DNA of 60,398 bases from Candidatus Brevifilum fermentans (GTDB lineage: Bacteria; Chloroflexota; Anaerolineae; Anaerolineales; Villigracilaceae), in assembly GCA_945877125.1 (NCBI GenBank), contig CAMCQT010000014.1:1-60398 (forward strand). Reading direction: 5' to 3'. Under the pieces are notes generated by a model. The model saw only the letters and a program-made list of their open reading frames with translations. It ran no database searches and was not told the DNA's origin. The translations under genes were made by a program, and so were the position numbers. Of this stretch, positions 1 through 7,050 are shown in pieces (position 1 is the stretch's first letter; each line of letters starts with the position of its first letter).

Positions 1-401
1 GTTTCGACAGACGTTGTGTTATTTAGCTTTCCTGAATTTAGTTGGTTTGAGGGAATGTCGGTGGTCGTCTCATATCTTTCGAGCAAATAATATCCTTTTG
101 CAGGAATTATGCCAGACAAGGTTATATTTATATCTCCGCCGTCTGAAAGAGTCCAAGTTGACAAACTAAAATCAATAGACGCATTGGTTGCGTTATATAA
201 TTCAATCCACTCATCTGATGTAGTAGCAGAGGATGTTCCCGCCCACGCCACCTCATTAATAATCACATCCAGTGCGGCAGCCTTCATTGGCGCGGCGCTT
301 GCGGATTGGCTCACCAGGGCAGGCGCGGAAAGACCCGCCAGCAGACTTATCAGCAGGGTTAGGAGGAAAAGTACGCGTGGGAATTTCTTCCAATTTTTCA
401 T
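1..401 (-). CDS. Exported lamin-tail-domain protein, N-terminal part (runs off window)
   Basis: Reverse-strand frame opening at the ATG at 399-401 and staying open to the left edge, so 133 codons are present and the C-terminus is missing. Residues 1 to about 36 are a signal peptide: basic MKNWKK, a Leu-rich core and an Ala-rich end near SASAAP. The mature part reads LDVIINEVAWAGTSS, then DEWIELYNATN, STWTLSDGG and GYYLLERYE. This is the order of strands that opens a lamin-tail (LTD) Ig-like domain, common in secreted proteins. It probably acts outside the membrane; any catalytic domain would lie beyond the window. No clear Shine-Dalgarno sequence precedes the ATG. Confidence 0.75.
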   Translation of the reverse strand, partial: MKNWKKFPRVLFLLTLLISLLAGLSAPALVSQSASAAPMKAAALDVIINEVAWAGTSSATTSDEWIELYNATNASIDFSLSTWTLSDGGDINITLSGIIPAKGYYLLERYETTTDIPSNQLNSGKLNNTTSVE

Positions 402-531
402 AGGAATAGGAATTTGATAAGGTGTGGAAACTGCCCGGGCGATGAATCAACTACCAGTCACGTCCGATGCGAAACATCCACTGCGAAGATTATACGCCAC
501 CCTGTATTCGCTTGTCTATTGTGAACAGCCC

Positions 532-648
532 TGTCATTGCGAGCGTACTTTGCGAAGCAATCTCTTCGTAACATTGGAGATTGCTTCGGGCACACCTGCC
601 CTGGCGGTCGTTGCTAGGGAAGAACAAAAGCGCCCTCGCAACGACAGG
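532..648. repeat. Palindromic repeat family P4, copy 1
   Basis: Starts TGTCATTGCGAG and ends with the inverse CTCGCAACGACA. The centre holds GAAGCAATCTC and GAGATTGCTTCG as an inner inverted repeat. The same design recurs at 13928, 16944, 17817, 19977 and 58373, always between genes. This is the most diverged copy. It fills most of the gap between the lamin-tail gene and spoVS. Confidence 0.8.
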
Positions 649-651
649 ATG

Positions 652-912
652 CTAACGCGGAGCGATCACCATTTTGATGGCGGTGCGAACCTTGTCTTCA
701 ATGGTCACTTCCACAAACTCAGGGACGCAGACAATTTCAATCCCGTCGAGTTTGAGATACCCCGTGGCAAGCGTCCAAGCCTTCACTGCCTGATTTACGG
801 CACCTGCTCCAATGGCTTGCACTTCTGCCCGTTTATGTTCGCGGACTACGCCCGCGATTGCCCCGGCGACTGCTGAGGTACGGGAGTTGGCTGAAACTTT
901 GATAATATCCAT
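652..912 (-). CDS. spoVS: Stage V sporulation protein S (SpoVS)
   Basis: An 86-residue protein matching the family's usual length over its whole span. Hallmarks are MDIIKVSANS, the core VAGAIAGVVRE, then AEVQAIGAGAVNQAVKA, and the C-terminal RTAIKMVIAPR. SpoVS proteins are small and probably nucleic-acid-binding (Alba-like fold). They affect late sporulation in Bacillus but also occur in non-spore-formers such as Thermus and Chloroflexota, where the role is unclear. The start is fixed by a strong GGGAGG seven nucleotides upstream of the ATG. It is transcribed away from the DnaA-box cluster that begins about 120 bp upstream. No other sporulation gene is visible. Confidence 0.93.
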   Translation of the reverse strand: MDIIKVSANSRTSAVAGAIAGVVREHKRAEVQAIGAGAVNQAVKAWTLATGYLKLDGIEIVCVPEFVEVTIEDKVRTAIKMVIAPR

Positions 913-984
913 GGCAACCTCCCAAGGTTGGCTAAGATGGGAACGGACTTACTTATTGAATTGTACAGGATACCCTTAATAGAT

Positions 985-1400
985 TCAAGAGGTATATATA
1001 TATTTATATGGAATCGTAATAGTAGTAGGGGGTGTGGATAGTGTGGATAAGTGCCGGTTACCCCCACAGGTGGGGATGATGGATGCGCAGCCCACCAAAC
1101 CCAAGGCGGGTTGCGCTCCCTGAATTTTTTTCACCTGTTGATAGATATTGGATAACTTATCCACAGCCTTGCAATTTTTTTAAGTACTTTTAGGGTGTTT
1201 ACTATATTTTGGCTTTGTTGATAATTACCCCCCATATATGGGGGTGTCGCTTTTTGAGTCTGACCCTCTTTTTTCGAACAATTGGTCTTATTGTCCACAG
1301 GCCAGCGGAGTTCTCCACAGTTTTAAGCCACTTATCCACAGTTTTTCGGGTTGTGGAAATATATTGTCTACACAACTGCCCCCAAATATGGGGGCATAGA
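985..1400. other. Candidate chromosomal replication origin (DnaA-box cluster)
   Basis: Gene-free stretch with three perfect DnaA boxes (TTATCCACA or complement) at 1042-1050 (-), 1157-1165 (+) and 1332-1340 (+). Three one-mismatch boxes lie at 1033-1041 (TGTGGATAG), 1291-1299 (TTGTCCACA) and 1311-1319 (TTCTCCACA). An alternating AT tract at 990-1008 and a T-rich stretch at 1173-1212 could serve as unwinding elements. Two near-identical dyads of the form CCCCCATATATGGGGG, at about 1229-1244 and 1379-1394, bracket the right half. spoVS flanks it. No dnaA, dnaN or parAB lies in the window, so a chromosomal origin is inferred from box density alone. Confidence 0.55.
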
Positions 1401-1454
1401 TGAGATATTTCGGATAGTAGAATGTTGGGGGGGGGGAAGTTGAAGTGAAAAAAC

Positions 1455-1786
1455 GCACTGGAGCATAACTTGCTATTCATGGTTTTCTCAAAACATAAAA
1501 TCTTAACGCGAATGCCGCGAAAGGAGCGAATGACGCAAAAAATTCGCTATTTTTGTAATGGTCAGCAATAGGTTGAACATTTTTTAACCACTGAGGCACG
1601 GAGTCACTGAGAAAAACAAGGCTAAAACTCTGTGCCTCTGTGTCTCCGTGGTAAAAGGACTTGTTCGCCCTTTATCTGATGATTACAAAAATTCGCTATT
1701 TTTCGCCCTATTCGCGCATTTCGCGTTAAAGCCTTGCCTTCAAGTCAATCTACAAGACTGCTCAATAGCAAGTTATGCGGTACTGC
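1455..1786. mobile_element. Miniature inverted-repeat element, family M1, copy A (interrupted)
   Basis: Bounded by terminal inverted repeats containing GCATAACTTGCTATT (left, from 1463) and its complement (right). It is flanked by an exact 8-bp direct repeat GAAAAAAC at 1447-1454 and 1787-1794, a target-site duplication. The interior arms form a long imperfect hairpin built on TTAACGCGAA and TTCGCGTTAA. It matches the 183-bp copy at 38242-38424 but is longer because a second element sits inside it (1555-1686). It encodes nothing and would need a transposase supplied elsewhere. Confidence 0.75.
1555..1686. mobile_element. Nested insertion inside M1 copy A
   Basis: 132-bp segment absent from the other M1 copy and flanked by 17-bp direct repeats AAAAATTCGCTATTTTT at 1538-1554 and 1687-1703. 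Its ends are imperfect inverted repeats (GTAATGGTCAG and CTGATGATTAC). The interior pairs ACCACTGAGGCACGGAG with CTCTGTGTCTCCGTGGT, the same theme as the P3 element at 4134-4258. It reads as a younger element that landed in an older one. Confidence 0.6.
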
Positions 1787-1794
1787 GAAAAAAC

Positions 1795-1935
1795 TTAACG
1801 CGAATTACGCAAATGGAGCGAACACTTGCGCCGCACGCCACATTGTCCCGATGTTTTTCGGGAGTGCAGGTGTGACGCGAAAAGCAAAAAGCATTTGCGA
1901 AATTCGCCTAATTCGCGCCATTCGCGTTAAAAATG
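1795..1935. repeat. TTAACGCGAA hairpin repeat next to M1
   Basis: Imperfect hairpin whose left arm begins TTAACGCGAATTACGC and whose right arm ends GCCATTCGCGTTAA. The same arm sequence occurs inside M1 and around 40380, 42860, 53186 and 53440. With M1 it fills the gap before pyrC. No reading frame here looks coding. Confidence 0.55.
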
Positions 1936-2007
1936 ATTTTTGACTGACAGGCGCTGAGGATATCAAATTCATCCATCATTTATGTCTTGGCCACTACCGA
2001 ATGTTGA

Positions 2008-3090
2008 TTAATCCCGAACGTTCCTTCCGTAGCCTGCGGGAGCCAGAATTTTGCCGTCTTCAAAGGCGGTCTTGCCACGCAGCACCACCTTGCGAACTTT
2101 GCCCTTCACCTTCCAACCCTCAAACGGAGTCCAGTTACAGCGTGTGAATTGCTCGGCGGCTTTGATCTCGTAGGTTTGGTCTTCATCCACTTCAACCCAG
2201 GTTTCAGGCTGGTCGGGCAGGTTGAAAATTTTCTTCGGGTTCGTGTACATTTTCTGAATCAAATCGGGAAGCGTGAGTCGAGATTCGGAAACGGCGGTCA
2301 GCAGCAGCGGCAGGATGGTTTCCAACCCGGGGAAGCCGGGCGGCGGATTGTCTGAATCTTTCTCTTCGATGGTGTGCGGCGCGTGGTCAGTGGCGAAACA
2401 ATCGATCACATCCAAATTTGCCCAGAGTGCATCCACATCGTTTTGTGTAGCCAAACGCGGACGGACTTCCATGCGACCAGGAGTTAGACCTGACAGGTTT
2501 CCAAAACCTGTCAGGTCTTTATCGAGAAACAAATGATGCGGGCAAACTTCACAGGTCACTTTGATGCCGCGTTCCTTGGCAGCCTTAATCAGCAGAACTT
2601 CTTCCTTCAACGAAATATGGGCAATGTGTACCGGACGGTCATAAATGGCGGCGAACAGAATCGCGGCGGCCATGGTTCGGCTTTCACTATGCGCTACGAT
2701 CGGCATGTTCTTCGGATAGTTTTCAAAATGCGGCATCCAGAGTGACATGTCATCGAGCCGCAGTTCACCGAAGGTTGAGTCGAGGTACATTTTTAATCCT
2801 GCCGCACGCTGGGGCAATGCCTTACGCTTGCCTTCGTTCCAGTCCGCGTTGTCAGGACCCGCGCCCACGAACTGCCCGTAGTCACAGTGCGCTTTTTGTT
2901 TGGCCGCGTCCAGCGCCAGATCGAGCGTGTCTGCGTCAAAAATGGGGGGCTTGGTATTTGGCATGGCCAGCACAAGGGTAATTCCGCCCGCGAGCGCGGC
3001 CGATGTGCCAGAGTCAAAATCTTCTTTGTGAGTTGCGCCGGGTTCGCGCAGGTGGACGTGGGGGTCAATTAAGCCAGGGAGTTTGATCAT
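2008..3090 (-). CDS. pyrC: Dihydroorotase (CAD-like type)
   Basis: Amidohydrolase-superfamily enzyme that closes carbamoyl-aspartate to dihydroorotate in de novo pyrimidine synthesis. Metal ligands are seen in PGLIDPHVHLREPG (H11, H13), the carboxylated-lysine segment LKMYLDSTFGELRL, CEVCPHHLFL and ATDHAPHTIEEK. The order and spacing follow the dihydroorotase domain of animal CAD rather than typical stand-alone bacterial PyrC. The C-terminus has NWTPFEGWKVKGKV and a final PAGYGRNVRD, both CAD-like. The ATG at 3090 gives a start just before PGLID; the frame stays open to a TTG at 3144 without a good ribosome-binding site, so the start is uncertain. A perfect 15-bp palindrome is inserted in frame (2486-2518). 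It follows degV closely and probably shares its transcript. Confidence 0.93.
   Translation of the reverse strand: MIKLPGLIDPHVHLREPGATHKEDFDSGTSAALAGGITLVLAMPNTKPPIFDADTLDLALDAAKQKAHCDYGQFVGAGPDNADWNEGKRKALPQRAAGLKMYLDSTFGELRLDDMSLWMPHFENYPKNMPIVAHSESRTMAAAILFAAIYDRPVHIAHISLKEEVLLIKAAKERGIKVTCEVCPHHLFLDKDLTGFGNLSGLTPGRMEVRPRLATQNDVDALWANLDVIDCFATDHAPHTIEEKDSDNPPPGFPGLETILPLLLTAVSESRLTLPDLIQKMYTNPKKIFNLPDQPETWVEVDEDQTYEIKAAEQFTRCNWTPFEGWKVKGKVRKVVLRGKTAFEDGKILAPAGYGRNVRD
2486..2518. repeat. 15-bp palindrome inside the pyrC coding sequence
   Basis: Arms AGACCTGACAGGTTT (2486-2500) and AAACCTGTCAGGTCT (2504-2518) with a 3-nt spacer. The repeat is read through in frame as about eleven residues (DLTGFGNLSGL) between CEVCPHHLFL and EVRPRL. 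The same AACCTGACAGGTT core occurs between genes at 37542-37609. Confidence 0.85.
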
Positions 3091-3156
3091 GTCAGGGGAT
3101 TCCAGAATCAGGACGGGGCGGGAGGGATGCGTTTTTTTATCCAAAAAAGGTGTAGG

Positions 3157-3993
3157 CTACACGAAAAACCCAACACCCAATGCGCGCGGCCCCGAATGTA
3201 CCACGATGGCAGGCGGCAATTCATAGATCGGGATTTGGGAAACGTGGACTCGCAACTTTAATTCTGCGACGAGAGACTCCGCATCGTTCTCTGCTGCAAC
3301 CTGGAGCGCACACAAGTGAGCGGGTTCTCCGCTTGAACATTGTTCAACTACGATCTCCACCAGACGCGCCAGCGCGCGTTTCCTGGTTCGCAGTTGTTCA
3401 AACGATTCTACCTGACCATTCTTCACTTGCAAAATGGGTTTGATCTTCAGCAGTTCAGCCAGCAAACGTTTCGCCCCGCCGATGCGCCCGCCCTTGGCCA
3501 GATATTCCAGCGTATCCACCAGAAAGTACAACCGTCCGCGCGGAATGAGGTCGTTGAGCTGCGCCACAATATTGTCCGCAGATTCGCCAGCCTTGGCCAT
3601 ATCATCCGCCAGCAACACAAGCGAGCCGAGATTGCAGGAAATGGTAAGCGTATCCACCACGCGGATATCCGCCTTGGGGAATTCCGCCGCGGCATTCAGC
3701 GCCGAGCGGACAGTTCCGCTTGCCTTGCTGGTGGGCGCCACCACGATCACACTTTCTCCGTCTTCCTCGGCTTGCTTGAAAATAGGAAAATACAACGGCG
3801 GCTCAGGTGCAGATGTTTTAGGCAGTGTTTTGGATGCCTTGAGTTTTTGCAGAAAAGTGACGGTATCCATTTCTTTGTCGTCATGAAATGAATCTTCTCC
3901 AAACATCACGATCTGTGGAATTAAAGGAATGCCACGTTGGGCAAGCATCTCACGCGGTAAACCGCAGGTGGTATCAGCAACAATAAGGGTCAT
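3157..3993 (-). CDS. DegV family fatty-acid-binding protein
   Basis: 278 residues, the normal DegV length. It starts IVADTTCGLPREML, the first strand and loop of the DegV fold, and has IVVAPTSKASGTVRSA in the middle and the diagnostic LEYLAKGGRIGG followed by LLKIKPIL. DegV/FakB proteins hold a fatty acid in a pocket between two domains and in Firmicutes present it to the FakA kinase; no FakA gene is in this window. GGAGG eight bases upstream supports the ATG at 3993. Its stop lies only 12 bp before the longest possible pyrC frame, so the two are probably cotranscribed, though a functional link is not evident. Confidence 0.92.
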   Translation of the reverse strand: MTLIVADTTCGLPREMLAQRGIPLIPQIVMFGEDSFHDDKEMDTVTFLQKLKASKTLPKTSAPEPPLYFPIFKQAEEDGESVIVVAPTSKASGTVRSALNAAAEFPKADIRVVDTLTISCNLGSLVLLADDMAKAGESADNIVAQLNDLIPRGRLYFLVDTLEYLAKGGRIGGAKRLLAELLKIKPILQVKNGQVESFEQLRTRKRALARLVEIVVEQCSSGEPAHLCALQVAAENDAESLVAELKLRVHVSQIPIYELPPAIVVHSGPRALGVGFFV

Positions 3994-4133
3994 GGTTCCT
4001 CCAAGTTTTCATTGTAGCCGGTTACAGATTGAATATTAACTGCCAAATGAACTGTAATTTCTGTTACAAACCGCGCAACCTATTGAATAGACCTCTTGCA
4101 CAAGTTGAAGGGGATGCTTCTAAAAAACTATAT

Positions 4134-4258
4134 TTGACCTCTTGCGAAAGTCTTAAACCTTTTACCACGGAGGCACTGAGTCACGGAGTTTTTTAATGTT
4201 TTTTCTCGGTGTCTTAGTGCCTCAGTGGTTAGGCGTTTGGACTTTTGCAAGAGGTCAA
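4134..4258. mobile_element. Miniature inverted-repeat element, family P3, copy A
   Basis: Ends are TTGACCTCTTGCGAAAGTC and GACTTTTGCAAGAGGTCAA. The interior is an imperfect hairpin pairing ACCACGGAGGCACTGAG with TGCCTCAGTGGTTA. A further lone terminal copy, TAGACCTCTTGCACAAGT, lies at about 4088-4105. Related copies are at 13143-13265 and 53110-53534. It occupies most of the 382-bp gap between degV and the MFS gene. Confidence 0.7.
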
Positions 4259-4262
4259 ATAG

Positions 4263-4307
4263 AAAAAGGCAGATGAAGGAAATTCCTCCACCTGCCTTTT
4301 TTTGGTT
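4263..4307 (-). terminator. Terminator of the MFS gene
   Basis: On the reverse strand AAAGGCAGGTG pairs with CATCTGCCTTT and is followed by a short T run. It lies about 70 bp after the MFS stop codon. Confidence 0.6.
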
Positions 4308-4375
4308 TTCCTTTGTGACCTTTGTGTACTTCGTGTTTGAAAAGGTTTTCTCGTTGAGGAAATGGTAAAGCCTAA

Positions 4376-5659
4376 TTACATGGCTTTCGCGCGATCTGCC
4401 ATTTGATTGCGGAGGTCGTGCGAGTCCTTGTCGATGGTGAAGATTGCGCCGAGGTAGAAGAAGAAGCACAAGCCCCACGCCACGGTGCAGATCAACAGGA
4501 TGGCGGTTCGCAGGTCATAAATATCTGCGATGAAGCCGGTGATGATCGGGGCGAAGGCCGCGCCTGCGTTCTCGATGAAATATTCCACTGCCTGCGCCGT
4601 CGAGCGGACTTCCGGCACGGTCACATCGTAAACTGTTGCAATGACGTTGGCCGAAGAAAGCGGCATGAAAAGCGCGGTTAGACACATCAGGACTAAAAAT
4701 TGAGTGGTGGCTTCAACGGGTGTGGTGATGGCGAAATACATGAAGATCGCGCCCATCAATACGCCGATGCTGGAAACAATGATGCGTCCTTTGTTGGTGT
4801 ATTTGAAGGCAAAATCACCGAGCGCACCGCCCACGAAATATCCGCTGGCAAGAATGAGAATAACGGGCGCCATGGTAAAGAGGATGCTATTCGCATCGTA
4901 GCCGCGTTCTTTTTCAAGATAGGCAAAGAAGAAGAAGGTAATCACGTTCCACGGGAAGACGCCCGCAAAACCCTGCAAGAATACAAACCACATGGTTTTC
5001 TTTTTGAAGATTTCCCGCGCTTCGGCCCACGAAAATTTGAAGGTTTGCATTTCGGGCATGTTTTCAAATTCCGGTTCGGCTTGTCCGCGCGGCATTTCTT
5101 TCACGCCGAAGTAGATCAAGATCGCGATGACCAATCCCAATGAACCGGTGATATAGAAAATGGAACGCCAGCCGCCGACCATGGGCGCCACGATCAATGC
5201 CAGAATCATACCCAGCAAATAACCGAGCGGCTGCGCGAGTTGTAAAATACCGTAAATTTTTCCGCGCAGGCTGGGACCGAAATAATCTGCGATCAAGGTA
5301 TACAAGCCCGGGTAGGATGAATCATCAATGCCGGTGGAGGCGCGTGTGAAGAGAAACCCGCCAAATGTGCGTACGATGGCGTTGAGCCAGGTGGTTGCGC
5401 CCCAAATAAAAGAGGCGAGTGCAAGTAATTTTGTGCGTGAGTAACGGTCGTATAAATAGCCCCAGAGCGGGTAAAGAAAGGTAGCCACGATCAACGCGCC
5501 CGAGTTGATCAATCCCCATTGTTTGTTGTTGAGTTCAAAGTCCTTGCTGATCTGCACTTGCAGCGAGCCGATCATCAATTTGTCAGTCTGGTGCAAAAGC
5601 ATGAAGAAAAAGAAAATGGCAACGACAACCCAGCGATAACGTGAATTTTCCTTGGACAT
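4376..5659 (-). CDS. MFS transporter, spinster-like
   Basis: 427 residues with about twelve hydrophobic segments, typical for the major facilitator superfamily. After TM1 it has HQTDKLMIGSL and then the loop GYLYDRYSRTKLLAL, equivalent to the GxxxDRxxRR motif between TM2 and TM3. GIDDSSYPGLYTLIADYF and the SLRGKIYGILQ loop recall Spns/ACS-type carriers. The central cytoplasmic loop (about 195-225) is charged. Substrate cannot be told from sequence; organic acids or lipids are possible. It stands alone between two repeat-filled gaps. GAGG lies just upstream of the start. Confidence 0.85.
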   Translation of the reverse strand: MSKENSRYRWVVVAIFFFFMLLHQTDKLMIGSLQVQISKDFELNNKQWGLINSGALIVATFLYPLWGYLYDRYSRTKLLALASFIWGATTWLNAIVRTFGGFLFTRASTGIDDSSYPGLYTLIADYFGPSLRGKIYGILQLAQPLGYLLGMILALIVAPMVGGWRSIFYITGSLGLVIAILIYFGVKEMPRGQAEPEFENMPEMQTFKFSWAEAREIFKKKTMWFVFLQGFAGVFPWNVITFFFFAYLEKERGYDANSILFTMAPVILILASGYFVGGALGDFAFKYTNKGRIIVSSIGVLMGAIFMYFAITTPVEATTQFLVLMCLTALFMPLSSANVIATVYDVTVPEVRSTAQAVEYFIENAGAAFAPIITGFIADIYDLRTAILLICTVAWGLCFFFYLGAIFTIDKDSHDLRNQMADRAKAM

Positions 5660-5734
5660 GATGGCCTCGTGGACGATTTAGGATTTTCGATCTATGTCTT
5701 GCGCGTTCGTTTAAATCCGTTGCATTTTACCTGT

Positions 5735-6958
5735 TTACGGTTCAACCGTGTCTTCCGAAATAATTTCCTGCGCCAGTTTTTTTAATTCATCGGCGTCTTT
5801 GGCTTTTGAGGCATCGAAATATTGCGAGAGCAGGTCCAGCGGACTCAAACTGCTGACCAACTGCCCCTCGCCAATGCGCACGCGCGCCTCGCTTTGCGGG
5901 CGTTTCACGAGATGAAATTCAAACGTATTTTCGGCATATTTTCTTAAAGCAGTTTCGTCGATCAACGTGTCCCATTCTCTTGGATATTCCACCGACAAGC
6001 GGACAATCGCCTCAGACATTTCCTGCGGATTGGGCAATGCGTCTTTAAGGGCATCGGTCACGTTCTCATTCGACCCGAGAACTGTTCGGCGGTCTATGAA
6101 TTTTCTCACGCCTTTGAGTTGAACCCAATCCACCTGCGTATCTTTTCCTTTTTCAATATCCGCAATCACAAAGAAGCGGTCTTCCTTCGCTTCGCCAAAA
6201 TCCACGCGCTCGATGGAACCAGGGTAAATGACCGGCGGCTGAAAGCCTTCGTTCACATCCTGCGGCTTGTGGATATGTCCCATGGCCACGTAGCTGAATT
6301 TTTTATTTTTTACCAAACTGCCCGAAAGCACCAGGTCGTTGCCAAGCATCACCAGCCGCTCGCCGCCGAACTTCGCGCCTTCGATGGAGGCGTGTGCCGT
6401 GAGAATAATCGGCAGGGATGGGTCGGCATCTTCGAGCCAGCCTTCGATCAAATCGCCGATGTTGCCTTCGATGCGCGAGAATGCCTCAGTGGCGTCCACT
6501 TCTCCAGTGGCGGCCATCAGCCCCGAGCGGGTGATCCACGGCATGGCCACGACTTGAATCGGCAATCCCCAAAGTTCATCCGGTTTTAGAAAGCAGGGTT
6601 TATCCAGCACCTTCACAAATGGGACTTGCAGCGTTTTGAATTCCTGCAAGGCGTGGGCGCGCCCGATGGACGGGGAAACATCGTGATTGCCGATCAGCAA
6701 CAGGGTGGGAATTTGCGCCTGCGACAAGCGCATGATGCGCCTGCCCCACTCGCGCTGAAAGGTTGGCGCGGGCGAACGGTCTTTGTAGGCGTCGCCGGCA
6801 AAGATAACCATATCCACTTTTTCAGAGATGGCGGCATCCACAATGGCATCCAGCGATTTGAGGAAATCCTGCACGCGAAAAGGCAACCCCGATTCAGGGT
6901 CGTGGCGGCCGTAGTTGGCCATGTCAATATGTGCGTCGGCGAAGTGAAGGATTTTCAT
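5735..6958 (-). CDS. sbcD: SbcD/Mre11-type DNA exonuclease subunit
   Basis: 407-residue calcineurin-like phosphoesterase. The metal site is laid out as FADAHIDM (residues 5-12), FAGDAYKDRSP, LIGNHDVS, then LTAHASIEG and MGHIHKPQ. This is the ordered motif set of Mre11/SbcD, which with the SbcC/Rad50 ATPase processes hairpins and double-strand ends. The C-terminal part (about 300-407) would be the capping and partner-binding region. No sbcC is adjacent; the upstream neighbour is a C39-like protein and a repeat-filled gap lies between. A hairpin-cleaving enzyme matters in a genome so rich in palindromes, but that link is speculation. Confidence 0.88.
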   Translation of the reverse strand: MKILHFADAHIDMANYGRHDPESGLPFRVQDFLKSLDAIVDAAISEKVDMVIFAGDAYKDRSPAPTFQREWGRRIMRLSQAQIPTLLLIGNHDVSPSIGRAHALQEFKTLQVPFVKVLDKPCFLKPDELWGLPIQVVAMPWITRSGLMAATGEVDATEAFSRIEGNIGDLIEGWLEDADPSLPIILTAHASIEGAKFGGERLVMLGNDLVLSGSLVKNKKFSYVAMGHIHKPQDVNEGFQPPVIYPGSIERVDFGEAKEDRFFVIADIEKGKDTQVDWVQLKGVRKFIDRRTVLGSNENVTDALKDALPNPQEMSEAIVRLSVEYPREWDTLIDETALRKYAENTFEFHLVKRPQSEARVRIGEGQLVSSLSPLDLLSQYFDASKAKDADELKKLAQEIISEDTVEP

Positions 6959-6968
6959 GGTTAATCGG

Positions 6969-7047
6969 TTGGAAAGTTAGCAAGTTGGAAGGTTAGCAGG
7001 TTAGCAAGTTGAAACATTCAAACCTGTAAACCTGCCAACTTTTAAAC
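6969..7047. repeat. Short imperfect repeats with an inverted arm
   Basis: Successive copies of GTTAGCAAGTTGGAAG and GTTAGCAGGTTAGCAAG, followed by the partial complement AACCTGCCAACTT. Non-coding; it fills the gap between the C39-like gene and sbcD. Confidence 0.5.
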
Positions 7048-7050
7048 GGT

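Noticed and set aside
424-876. 150-codon forward frame
   Set aside because: It runs through a P4 repeat and opposite spoVS, which is a clear gene.
1200-1480. Short open frames on both strands in the DnaA-box region
   Set aside because: Low-complexity, overlap each other and carry no protein-like pattern or ribosome-binding site.
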